22,837 nucleotides of DNA from Candidatus Kapaibacterium sp. Its GTDB lineage: Bacteria > Bacteroidota > Ignavibacteria > Kapaibacteriales > Kapaibacteriaceae. The DNA is taken from the NCBI GenBank assembly GCA_030830285.1, contig JAURNF010000215.1:1-22837 (forward strand), written 5' to 3'. The translations under genes were made by a program, and so were the position numbers. How positions within the stretch are numbered: position 1 is the first letter of the stretch; each line of letters opens with the position of its first letter. This document shows positions 6,477 through 14,750 of the stretch, in pieces. The notes under the pieces were generated by a model, which worked only from the letters and a program-made list of their open reading frames with translations, did not search any database and was not told the DNA's origin.

Positions 6477-7962
6477 AGACGTTGCGTGCTTTTGCACCAA
6501 CGTACGAGAGGAAATCTACTTCTGTCAGATCACGGCCTGTAATGCGCTGGATGATTTCGCGAGGCAGCTCTGTGCGACCATATGCATGGACGTTTGTGCG
6601 CAGCCACGCAAGAATTGGCGCGAAATCGCCGTTGGCAATCCGCGACGATGCATCCGGTATGTCTAGTTGCATCGCGTTCCATTCCATTGCAGCGTAGAGC
6701 TTTCCGAGTGTGTACGATGGGAAGTACCCAATGCCGCCGAATGACCAATGGACATCTTGGAGGCAACCATCCGCATCGTTCGGTGGAACGACGCCGAGTG
6801 CTTGCTCCATCTTCGCATTCCACACAGCTGGGACATCGGCAACTTGAAGATCACCCGTCAGGAGATCGCGTTCAATCTCGAACCGAAGGATGATGTGCAG
6901 ATTGTATGTGAGCTCATCACTTTCAACACGATTGAGTGATGGCTGCATCTTGTTGATTGCTTGATAGAATGATCGTGGAGTCTGATCACGCAACTGCTCA
7001 GGGAACGCATCGCGGAGGATCGGGAATGCCCAATGCCAGAACTCTTCACTGCGAGCAACCACGTTTTCCCAGAACAATGATTGCGACTCATGGATGCCCA
7101 TGCTCGCCCCCTGTCCAGAGAACGTCCGCGCAATATCGTCAGGTATCCCCTGCTCGTACATGCCGTGTCCGGCCTCATGAATGAGTCCGAACAAACATGA
7201 GCGCAAGTCTTGCTCGCGGATGCGCGTCGTCAGACGAACATCCTTGTTGCCAAAGTTTGTGCAGAACGGATGAGCCGAGAGATCGACGCGACCAGTTGCC
7301 ATGTCGAACCCGAGCGTCTTGATGATCGACGTTGCTGTTGCAAGCTGTGTGTCTTTGCCAAACTGACGATACAGAACTGCGTCGGACACAACCTGCTGTC
7401 GCGGTGTGATCTCGCGCAAGAGTTCTACCGTGCCTTCACGCAACCGTGTGAAGAGCGGCGTGAGCACATCAACCGTGAGGCCAGGTTCGAATGAATCTAA
7501 CAGTGCATCATAAGGATGCGCCGACGGACCGAGAAGTGCGGCTTCGCGGCGCTTGAGATCGACTGTCTTCGTGAGCAGTGGCTGAAAGGTCGAGAAGTCT
7601 GACGCTTGACGTGCACGTTTCCAGGCATCCTGCGCCATTGCAGCTGTGCGTGCTTGTTCCTCAACGAGCTCAGCAGGCAGCTTGCGCGCACGCTCGTGAT
7701 CCTTCACAAACGTCGCCACAACACGCTGCTGACGCGTATCGAGTGATGACAACGCAGATTGTGCACCAGCTGCAAGAGCAACTGCTGCATCATCCGTGGT
7801 GAAGCCATGAATCAATGTCGACAACGTTGCCAACTGATTCGCGCGCGACGCAACGGCACCGTCAGGCATGTAGGTTTCCTGATCCCACCCAAGCGCTGCA
7901 CTTGCCGCGCCAAGGTCCGTGATGAGTTGCATACGTTGAAGCAATTGCTCGTAAGCAGACAT
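6466..7962 (-). CDS. M32-family (Taq-type) metallocarboxypeptidase
   Basis: A 498-residue cytosolic zinc carboxypeptidase, the usual length for family M32, which trims amino acids from peptide C-termini. The zinc motif is HEAGH (262-266) in GLIHEAGHGMYEQG, and the family motif HESQSLFWEN (291-300) supplies the third ligand, E292. The N-terminus (QLITDLGAASAALGWDQETYMP) and C-terminus (FPSYTLGKLYAAMEW) also match the family. ATG 7962 has GAGGAA 6 bases upstream. It lies 41 bases after queA on the same strand and overlaps the SMUG2 gene. All catalytic elements are present, so it should be active. Confidence 0.95.
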   Translation of the reverse strand: MSAYEQLLQRMQLITDLGAASAALGWDQETYMPDGAVASRANQLATLSTLIHGFTTDDAAVALAAGAQSALSSLDTRQQRVVATFVKDHERARKLPAELVEEQARTAAMAQDAWKRARQASDFSTFQPLLTKTVDLKRREAALLGPSAHPYDALLDSFEPGLTVDVLTPLFTRLREGTVELLREITPRQQVVSDAVLYRQFGKDTQLATATSIIKTLGFDMATGRVDLSAHPFCTNFGNKDVRLTTRIREQDLRSCLFGLIHEAGHGMYEQGIPDDIARTFSGQGASMGIHESQSLFWENVVARSEEFWHWAFPILRDAFPEQLRDQTPRSFYQAINKMQPSLNRVESDELTYNLHIILRFEIERDLLTGDLQVADVPAVWNAKMEQALGVVPPNDADGCLQDVHWSFGGIGYFPSYTLGKLYAAMEWNAMQLDIPDASSRIANGDFAPILAWLRTNVHAYGRTELPREIIQRITGRDLTEVDFLSYVGAKARNVYGF

Positions 7963-7968
7963 GGTACG

Positions 7969-7974
7969 TTCCTC
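7969..7974 (-). promoter_or_regulatory. Ribosome binding site of the M32 carboxypeptidase gene
   Basis: GAGGAA on the minus strand, 6 bases before ATG 7962. It confirms the start. Confidence 0.6.
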
Positions 7975-8003
7975 GTTGTAGGGTGAGTCGATCCGCGTGA
8001 AAC

Positions 8004-9050
8004 TTAGATGATCATCAAGGCATCGCCGTAGCCGAAGACGCGATAGTCGCTCTTCAACGCGCGCTTGTATGCCTTGAACATCTGATCCTTACCACCGGCA
8101 TAAGCTGTTGCTACGAGGAGCGACGGCGAAGCTGGCTGATGGAAGTTGGTGATGAAGCGGTTCGCGATCTTGAACTCGTACGGTGGATGAATGAACTTGT
8201 CCGTCCATCCCTTGTTCGGCTTTACAATTCCGCTCGTGAGCACACTCGACTCGAGGGCGCGGACAACGCTGCAGCCAACGGCGTACACGTTCTTCTTGGA
8301 CTTCAGCGCCTTGTTGATGACGTCGGCTGAATCCTTCGTGATCTCGAAGTACTCGCTGTACATGCGGTGCTTCGTGAGATCTTCAACTTCAATCGTTTCG
8401 AAGATGCCCTGACCAATGTTCAGCTGCACGGTAGCGATCTTGATGCCCTTCTTTTCAGCTGCCTTCAGGAGCTTTTCCGAGAAGTGGAGTCCAGCTGTTG
8501 GAGGCGCAATCGATCCAACCTTACCTGGGTTTGCGAACACACACTGGTATGTTTCCTTGTCGGCATCCGTCGGTTCACGCTTTACGTACTCAGGAAGCGG
8601 CATCTGTCCGATGCGCTCGATTACTTCGTGCAAGTCGCCATCGTAGGAGAAGCGAACCGTACGACCACGGGACGTGGTGTTGTCGATGATTTCGCAGTAG
8701 AAGCGATTGTTGTCGAAGTAGATCTTGTTTCCGATCCGAACCTTGCGAGCAGGCTCCACCAGGACATCCCAAATGCGCTCTTGGGCCTTCAGCTCACGGA
8801 GGAGCATGACCTCGATCTTCGCATTGGTCTTTTCCTTCTTACCGAACAGACGGGCTGGGAACACCTTTGTGTCGTTTACAACGATCACATCACCCTTGTC
8901 CATGTACTGCAAGATGTCCTTGAACGCCTTGTCCTCGATATCACCCGTCTCGCGATTGAGAACCATCATTTTGGCGGATTCGCGTGGGTCAGCTGGATAC
9001 TTGGCGACCGCGTTTTTCGGAACAGAGAACTTGAACTCAGAGAGCTTCAT
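8004..9050 (-). CDS. queA: QueA, S-adenosylmethionine:tRNA ribosyltransferase-isomerase
   Basis: A 348-residue enzyme of normal length that transfers and isomerises the ribosyl part of SAM onto 7-aminomethyl-7-deazaguanine in tRNA, giving epoxyqueuosine. Family motifs are ESAKMMVLNR near the N-terminus, VVNDTKVFPARL, APPTAGLHFSEKLL, and NFHQPASPSLLVATAYAG near the C-terminus. It has its own -7 promoter box in the 85-base gap upstream. Composition is unusual for the window: 38 lysines in 348 residues (11%), against 12 in 498 for the next gene. This may reflect strong expression or a different history. No other queuosine gene is in the window. Confidence 0.97.
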   Translation of the reverse strand: MKLSEFKFSVPKNAVAKYPADPRESAKMMVLNRETGDIEDKAFKDILQYMDKGDVIVVNDTKVFPARLFGKKEKTNAKIEVMLLRELKAQERIWDVLVEPARKVRIGNKIYFDNNRFYCEIIDNTTSRGRTVRFSYDGDLHEVIERIGQMPLPEYVKREPTDADKETYQCVFANPGKVGSIAPPTAGLHFSEKLLKAAEKKGIKIATVQLNIGQGIFETIEVEDLTKHRMYSEYFEITKDSADVINKALKSKKNVYAVGCSVVRALESSVLTSGIVKPNKGWTDKFIHPPYEFKIANRFITNFHQPASPSLLVATAYAGGKDQMFKAYKRALKSDYRVFGYGDALMII

Positions 9051-9080
9051 GGAGGGGGTACATCAATAAAAAGGAAACCA

Positions 9081-9088
9081 CAAAGATA
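9081..9088 (-). promoter_or_regulatory. Candidate -7 box of queA
   Basis: TATCTTTG on the minus strand is an exact TAnnTTTG match in the gap between the membrane glycosyltransferase stop and queA, 30 bases before the queA ATG. No TTTG is seen at the proper distance upstream, so only half of the consensus is supported. Confidence 0.5.
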
Positions 9089-9135
9089 CGACGATTTCAG
9101 GGCGAATGCCAGTGATTTCGGCGTAGAATGTGGAT

Positions 9136-10482
9136 TCACTGAAGTCGCGCAAGGTGATAGAAATGCTCGACTTGCAGTGCAAGCACTGCTATTACCATCC
9201 CCCACCATAGCGGCGATCGAAGCAGGGTTCGCATGCTGTCACGGGGCGCTTCAAGCACGCGATCAAGGGCGAGCGCCGCGATGGGCATGATGAGAGGGAT
9301 CACGGGTAAATGGAACCTCGGCAAGGCGAATGCGACGAGGTATGGCAGCATGGCAGCGATGATGACTGCCACGATAAGCCAGAGATGAGCGCGTGTAAAC
9401 TGGACGCGAAGAACCCATGCGGCGAGTACTGCGAGGATCACAAGCAGATAGCTTCCCCCTTCGTATGCTAGGAGCGGCGCGGTAGCCTTCGTCGATAGTC
9501 CCGCAGACTGCTGAAGCATGCGAGCTCCTGTATAGTCCATCCCCCAGTAGCCTCGCATTCGATTTGACACACGGTAGAGGGTTCGACCAGGGTTGTGGGC
9601 CATGTAGGTCGTCGCGGCATTCGACATGCACTGTCGTTCTTCAAGCGTTGCCGCCGCAGGATTCCTATGCGGAATGCATGCCGATAGCCATGCCGCAGCC
9701 TCAGGATCGATCTGATCAAACGTCCGCTGTCCGAAATGACCGGTCTTATAATCCGGCGTGAACGGCGTGTTGCTGAGGAAGAGGTTCCATTCGTTGTTCG
9801 TGGAAATGGTCATCCCCTGTCCAGCAGCTGCGTTGTGACGCATCACGGGCACCACCGCTGCAACGAGTACAGCGGCTGTCATGCTCCAAGCACCAATGAG
9901 CGTCGTCCACGATAATCGCTGCTTCCACGCGGCAATCGCAAGGACGATGAGGATACCAGCAACGATAACACCAGAGGCAGGACGCGTGAGTACGGCCAGT
10001 GTGCACACCGCAGAGGCAGCGAGCCAGCGCCACCATGACCATGTGTGGAGGCATTGGATGGTAAGGCCGACAGCAAGAACGACAGAAATCGCAGTGAGGG
10101 GTTGCGACGATATCTGCGTCGCAGTCAACACGGTGTGTCCGTACAGAGATGCAATGATGGCCACCAGAAACGTCGGACGTGACCAACCCAGGAGTAACAC
10201 CGCGAACCACACGGATACAAGCACAACGCCACTTGTCAGCACAACACCTATGGCATGATCCACGGCAACTGAACGTCCAGCGATCGCATACGCAGGTGCT
10301 ACCACGAAGGCAGTCCCTGGCGGGAAGTAGTAATGCTGAGCAGATCCAGCGAGAATCTGGTCTGCTTGCTCAGCGTACGATGGACCATCCTCCGCTTGCG
10401 GCTGATCGGGAACAATCACGAATGCCATGAGCAAACGAAGGAGGATGCCGGCAATAACAATGCCGATGATGCGCGACTTCAT
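9136..10482 (-). CDS. Membrane glycosyltransferase, GT39/ArnT-like
   Basis: A 448-residue polytopic membrane protein with about ten helices. It has the layout of the GT39/PMT and ArnT families, which move sugars from lipid carriers to extracytoplasmic acceptors. After the first helix comes an acidic loop (DGPSYAEQADQILAG) and then YYFPPGTAFVVAPAYAI, matching the conserved first loop and PPG motif of this group. A large loop (about residues 230-320) follows the middle helices. Donor and acceptor cannot be read from the sequence. The start is 59 bases from the uvrB start on the opposite strand. The family is fairly sure; the substrate is unknown. Confidence 0.75.
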   Translation of the reverse strand: MKSRIIGIVIAGILLRLLMAFVIVPDQPQAEDGPSYAEQADQILAGSAQHYYFPPGTAFVVAPAYAIAGRSVAVDHAIGVVLTSGVVLVSVWFAVLLLGWSRPTFLVAIIASLYGHTVLTATQISSQPLTAISVVLAVGLTIQCLHTWSWWRWLAASAVCTLAVLTRPASGVIVAGILIVLAIAAWKQRLSWTTLIGAWSMTAAVLVAAVVPVMRHNAAAGQGMTISTNNEWNLFLSNTPFTPDYKTGHFGQRTFDQIDPEAAAWLSACIPHRNPAAATLEERQCMSNAATTYMAHNPGRTLYRVSNRMRGYWGMDYTGARMLQQSAGLSTKATAPLLAYEGGSYLLVILAVLAAWVLRVQFTRAHLWLIVAVIIAAMLPYLVAFALPRFHLPVIPLIMPIAALALDRVLEAPRDSMRTLLRSPLWWGMVIAVLALQVEHFYHLARLQ

Positions 10483-10541
10483 GGTACGAATATCGCATTC
10501 TCGTCGTACGTTCGCAGGTTATTCTCGCTTCACCAGGCACT

Positions 10542-12572
10542 ATGTCCATCTTCGATCTTCACACCAAATACCAGCCTTCAGGCGATCAACCACGCGCTAT
10601 CGCAGAGCTTGTAGAGGGCTTACGTGAGGGGCGTAAAAGCCAAGTGCTTCTGGGCGTCACTGGCTCGGGCAAGACGTTTAAAATGTCGAACGTGATACGT
10701 GAGGTAGAACGTCCGACGCTTGTCATTTCTCCGAATAAGACTCTTGCAGCGCAGCTGTACGGCGAGTTCAAGAGTTTCTTTCCGAACAACGCCGTCGAGT
10801 TCTTCATTTCGTACTACGACTACTACCAACCGGAGGCATACGTTCCATCGACGGACGTGTTCATCGAAAAGGACTTCTCGATCAACGATGAGATCGATCG
10901 CCTTCGCCTCCGCGCAACGAGTGCGCTCGTTGAAGGTCGTCGAGATGTCATCGTGGTTGCCTCTGTATCATGCATCTACGGCATTGGCGCGAAGGCTGAT
11001 TTTAAAGATCAGCTGCTGCTGCTCAAGGAAGGCATGGAGGTAAGCCGCCAAGCATTGCTGCACCGCTTGAGTGACATTCATTACAGTCGGAACGATTTTG
11101 AGTTTACGCGAGGAACCTTCCGCGTCCGCGGTGACACCGTGGACGTTATTCCGGCTGATGAGGATACAAAGGCAATTCGCATTGAACTCTTTGGCGATAC
11201 CATTGATCGCATTGCGTGGATCGATCGCAAAGATGGCAAGGTCATTGAAAAGGTTGATCGCGTCCTGCTCTACCCTGCCCGCTTGTTTGTGACATCGCAA
11301 TCAAATCTTGCGCGTGCAACCGTCGACATCAAGGACGAACTTGTTCACCGCCTCAAGGACATGCGTGAGCTGGGTAAGGGACTCGAAGCCGCCCGCCTCG
11401 AACAGCGTACAATGTTCGACCTCGAGATGATGAAGGAGGTCGGCTATTGCTCGGGCATTGAAAACTATTCGATGCACTTGGCAGGTCGCAAACCTGGTGA
11501 AACACCGAACTGCTTGCTCGATTACTTCCCTGATGACTTCCTACTTGTCATCGACGAAAGCCACGTCACCGTGCCACAGGTACGAGCGATGTACAACGGC
11601 GATCGCCAACGAAAGATGACGCTCGTAGAGCACGGGTTTCGTCTGCCAAGTGCACTCGAAAACCGTCCCCTTACATTCGACGAATTCAACAAGCACATAA
11701 ATCAAGTTGTCTACGTGAGTGCTACGCCGGGCGACTATGAGCTCGAGCAGTCAATGGGCATCGTCGTCGAGCAGGTTATTCGACCAACTGGCCTGCTAGA
11801 CCCTCGCATCGAGATTCGACCTGTGTCAAATCAGATCGATGACTTGCTCGAAGAGATTCGTAAGCGCGTTGAGAAGAAAGAGCGCGTCTTGGTGACAACG
11901 CTTACAAAGCGCATGGCGGAAGATCTCACCGAGTACCTCCAGAATCTCGGCGTCCGCGTTGCCTATATCCACAGTGACGTGGATTCGCTCGAGCGCGTTG
12001 AGATCATTCGGAACCTGCGACTCGGTCACAGTGATGTGCTCGTTGGCGTGAACCTTCTGCGCGAGGGACTCGATATGCCCGAGGTTTCGCTCGTTGCCAT
12101 CTTGGATGCAGATCGTGAAGGTTTCCTTCGAAGTGAGCGTTCGCTGATGCAGACAGCGGGACGTACGGCGCGGAATGCGGAAGGTCTCGTGATCTTTTAC
12201 GCAGATAAGATCACGCGCTCAATGGAACACGTCATCAACGAAACGAATCGACGTCGCGCATTACAGGAAGCATACAACGCAGAGCATGGCATCGAACCAC
12301 GTACAGTGTATAAGTCGCTCGAAGAGATTCTCGAATCCACATCAGTAGCCGACATGCAATCATCTCGCGTTGCGAAATCCGCGGAACGTGAACGCGAGCG
12401 CATAAAGAAGGCTGCTGAGCCCATTGCGAAGTACTTGACGCCTGCGCAGCGCAAAGAGATGATTGATCAGATGTTCGTGGAGATGAAGAATGCTGCACGG
12501 GATCTCGACTTCGAACGTGCAGCCGAATTGCGAGACGAGATCACACGTCTACAGGCACTTAACGACGCGTAG
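10542..12572 (+). CDS. uvrB: UvrB, excinuclease ABC subunit B
   Basis: A 676-residue DNA-damage recognition helicase of nucleotide excision repair, normal in length. Walker A is GVTGSGKT (38-45) and the damage-probing beta-hairpin starts at YYDYYQPEAYVP (91-102). The DEAD-like box is DESHVT, and the helicase motifs YVSATPGDYE and GRTARNAEG follow. The C-terminal UVR domain that binds UvrC is present (DLDFERAAELRDEI). The protein appears intact. It stands alone on the plus strand; its last 14 bases overlap the convergent GT4 gene. Confidence 0.98.
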   Translation: MSIFDLHTKYQPSGDQPRAIAELVEGLREGRKSQVLLGVTGSGKTFKMSNVIREVERPTLVISPNKTLAAQLYGEFKSFFPNNAVEFFISYYDYYQPEAYVPSTDVFIEKDFSINDEIDRLRLRATSALVEGRRDVIVVASVSCIYGIGAKADFKDQLLLLKEGMEVSRQALLHRLSDIHYSRNDFEFTRGTFRVRGDTVDVIPADEDTKAIRIELFGDTIDRIAWIDRKDGKVIEKVDRVLLYPARLFVTSQSNLARATVDIKDELVHRLKDMRELGKGLEAARLEQRTMFDLEMMKEVGYCSGIENYSMHLAGRKPGETPNCLLDYFPDDFLLVIDESHVTVPQVRAMYNGDRQRKMTLVEHGFRLPSALENRPLTFDEFNKHINQVVYVSATPGDYELEQSMGIVVEQVIRPTGLLDPRIEIRPVSNQIDDLLEEIRKRVEKKERVLVTTLTKRMAEDLTEYLQNLGVRVAYIHSDVDSLERVEIIRNLRLGHSDVLVGVNLLREGLDMPEVSLVAILDADREGFLRSERSLMQTAGRTARNAEGLVIFYADKITRSMEHVINETNRRRALQEAYNAEHGIEPRTVYKSLEEILESTSVADMQSSRVAKSAERERERIKKAAEPIAKYLTPAQRKEMIDQMFVEMKNAARDLDFERAAELRDEITRLQALNDA

Positions 12573-13815
12573 CGACGAACGTGCGCAGGATTTGATCAAG
12601 TCGCTGTGCACTGGCCTCCCACGAATACTCCCCTCGCAGTGCATCAGCACCTGCTGTGCGCATTCCTTCACGCTGTGCCGTATCACGCATGAGGGACACA
12701 CATGCCTGAGCAAACGCAGATGCATCATCTGCAATACGCGCATGCACCCCGTCAACAAGTGGAAGTCCCTCGCACCCAATCGCTGTAGTGACGATTGCGG
12801 AGTGATCCATTAGGGCCTCAATGATCTTGATGCGCACGCCACTTCCACTTTGGAGTGGTACAATTCCAACCTCAAAGCGCGACCGGAAGAGTGTAGGATC
12901 CTCGATCTCACCATGAACCAATACGCGCGTACCGTCATCGTAGGCAAGAACTTCAGCAGGGGTAGATCGACCAGCGATGTGAAGGGTCGCCTCCGGAGCC
13001 TCGCGTTGAACAATGGGCCAAACCGACCTCATAAACCACCGCAATCCGTCAACATTGGGCGTCCAATCGAGGCTTCCGAGGAACCACAGCGACATCGGTT
13101 CGCGTGTTTCGTCGGGAATATTCTCGCGCACACCCGGCGCGTTGCTATAGATCTGCGTGGATGGTGAGGTTACTGCAAACAAGCCTGCGTCGACCGGACT
13201 TAGTGTGATGAGGCCATCACACCATGTCAGTACGTGGTTCTCATATGCTCGCGTCTGTTCGGCCAAGCGGCGTCGAATTGCGCGCTCAATGGCAGAACGC
13301 GAAGGATCCTTGGCCAGTCTGTCCTGAATGCGTGCCTCAACGTTATGCGCGTGCAGGACGATTGGCGTGGCTGCGTCGATGCTTTGACGCCTGCGCAGTG
13401 CTTCACCGTAGCAGGCAGTAAACAGCGACTCACATAGCACGACATCGTAGGGTCCACCACCAACAATCATGTGCTCTATACGCTCTAACACACGCACGGA
13501 AGCAAACCTTGTCAGCCAATAGGAACTAGGTGCTGAGATGCGAAATTCGTCGGGAAACCGTGATGACAGTAATTCACGAAGCATCCGAAACGGACGAATT
13601 GATGTGTCGATGTCGACCGCGTTGATCGACGAACACTCTTGCTCCATCACTGACGGGTCTGCATTATGCTTGGGCGTGTTCACCGCACACACATCAACGT
13701 GATGGCCAGCCGCATGCAGCGCACGAATGGTCTCAAGCATCACAATCGCACCACCATCCCGAGCTGGAACTGGAATGCGAGGCAGAAGCACAAGAATTCG
13801 CAGGTGTGCGCTCAT
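12559..13815 (-). CDS. GT4-family (GT-B) glycosyltransferase
   Basis: A 418-residue cytoplasmic glycosyltransferase. The N-terminal acceptor domain opens with RILVLLPRIPVPARDGGA and the helix LETIRALHAAGHHVDVCAVN. The C-terminal donor domain has LWFLGSLDWTPNVDGLRWF, LHIAGRSTP, and the sugar-nucleotide motif GSGVRIKIIEAL followed by IGCEGLPLVDG, typical of GT4 enzymes for exopolysaccharide or LPS. The frame is open to 14094, but the sequence before ATG 13815 has no family similarity and would run into the divergent methyltransferase, so ATG 13815 is used. The neighbours (methyltransferase, Wzz, polymerase) suggest a surface-glycan role. The sugar is unknown. Confidence 0.9.
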   Translation of the reverse strand: MSAHLRILVLLPRIPVPARDGGAIVMLETIRALHAAGHHVDVCAVNTPKHNADPSVMEQECSSINAVDIDTSIRPFRMLRELLSSRFPDEFRISAPSSYWLTRFASVRVLERIEHMIVGGGPYDVVLCESLFTACYGEALRRRQSIDAATPIVLHAHNVEARIQDRLAKDPSRSAIERAIRRRLAEQTRAYENHVLTWCDGLITLSPVDAGLFAVTSPSTQIYSNAPGVRENIPDETREPMSLWFLGSLDWTPNVDGLRWFMRSVWPIVQREAPEATLHIAGRSTPAEVLAYDDGTRVLVHGEIEDPTLFRSRFEVGIVPLQSGSGVRIKIIEALMDHSAIVTTAIGCEGLPLVDGVHARIADDASAFAQACVSLMRDTAQREGMRTAGADALRGEYSWEASAQRLDQILRTFVATRR

Positions 13816-13974
13816 TCGTGCATTCCCATGGTTCTGACCTTCAAACCCCTTGTACGGGTGAATCTGCTGTGAAACACATTCATAGTGTCGCAAGATACGT
13901 CCCGGCATACCCTGGAGAACATCCGAACCGTATCTTCGTGCACGAGGAATCTCTCTGTCACGTCGGCATACCCC

Positions 13975-14700
13975 ATGGATCATCGACAGCACTTCTACAA
14001 CCAATACACGACTGCCCAGTCGAGATTTCAATCGATCGAGGATGCACGCAGGCGTGTACAGATCGAAACGAAGGGTCTCGAGCGCACCGTGCAAGGCGCA
14101 CTTCCAGCGAACCGCGCCGCACGCGTTGTTGATCTCGGCTGTGGGTATGGCGCGTTCTTGCTATGGATGCGCGAGCGTGGCTATGAGAACCTCCGTGGGA
14201 TCGATCTCTCGCAAGAGCAAGTGGATCTGGCTCGCGAGCTCGGACTCGACTGTGTCGAGGTTGAGGACCTTTTCACGGCGCTCTCACAGGAACGGGACGT
14301 GGATCTCATCACGATGTTCGACGTGATCGAACATCTCACTCGGAGTGAGGCGATCTCTGCATTGACGACGATTGCACAGGTACTCTCCCCCGGCGGCACG
14401 CTCATCCTCCGTACCCCAAACGTTGATGCTGCGCTGGGCACTGTATTGTCCTATGGCGACCTCACACACGAGCTCCATCTGAACAAGACCTCGGTGCTTG
14501 AACTCTTCGCAACACTCGAGTTTCATCACGTTCAAGTGCTCCCCGTGCCCGTGGTAGGTGGATCGTTCCTAGCGCGACTTCTCCGAGGCATTCTCGCCCC
14601 TATCGCTGGGATCGCACGTACCCTCCGACATATCGAGCAGGGTATCAGCACGAACGCCTCCATTTCAACGCCGAACATGCTGATCATTGCACGTCGGTGA
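13975..14700 (+). CDS. Class I SAM-dependent methyltransferase (UbiG-like fold)
   Basis: A 241-residue methyltransferase from the chosen ATG. SAM-binding motif I is VVDLGCGYGAFL (from residue 51), the acidic residue after strand 2 is in RGIDLSQEQ, motif II is ITMFDVIEHL, and motif III is LSPGGTLILRTPN. The C-terminal third has a hydrophobic stretch (FLARLLRGILAPIAGIA) that could lie on the membrane. The frame extends upstream to GTG 13885; ATG 13975 is chosen because MDHRQHFYNQY resembles the usual start of such enzymes. It is probably a sugar or lipid-linked glycan methyltransferase, judged by its neighbours. The substrate is not shown by the sequence. Confidence 0.85.
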   Translation: MDHRQHFYNQYTTAQSRFQSIEDARRRVQIETKGLERTVQGALPANRAARVVDLGCGYGAFLLWMRERGYENLRGIDLSQEQVDLARELGLDCVEVEDLFTALSQERDVDLITMFDVIEHLTRSEAISALTTIAQVLSPGGTLILRTPNVDAALGTVLSYGDLTHELHLNKTSVLELFATLEFHHVQVLPVPVVGGSFLARLLRGILAPIAGIARTLRHIEQGISTNASISTPNMLIIARR

Positions 14701-14715
14701 GCCCCCTCCAATCGT

Positions 14716-14723
14716 TAGATTTG
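14716..14723 (+). promoter_or_regulatory. Candidate -7 box of the Wzz operon
   Basis: TAGATTTG is an exact TAnnTTTG match in the 50-base gap between the methyltransferase and Wzz, 27 bases before the Wzz ATG. The nearest upstream TTG (14687-14689) is 26 bases away, more than the usual 19-21, so support is partial. Confidence 0.5.
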
Positions 14724-14750
14724 TAGCTGTTTCTTCTCCGCGCGGGACCT

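Noticed and set aside
6477..6500. Longer SMUG2 start
   Set aside because: The upstream codon is TTG and would deepen the overlap with the carboxypeptidase; ATG 6476 fits the family.
8367..9290. Long plus-strand open frame (307 codons) opposite queA
   Set aside because: It lies antisense to a certain queA gene, has no recognisable domain, and runs through the queA promoter region.
13816..14094. Upstream extension of the GT4 frame by 93 codons
   Set aside because: The added sequence has no glycosyltransferase similarity and overlaps the methyltransferase; the GT-B fold begins right after ATG 13815.
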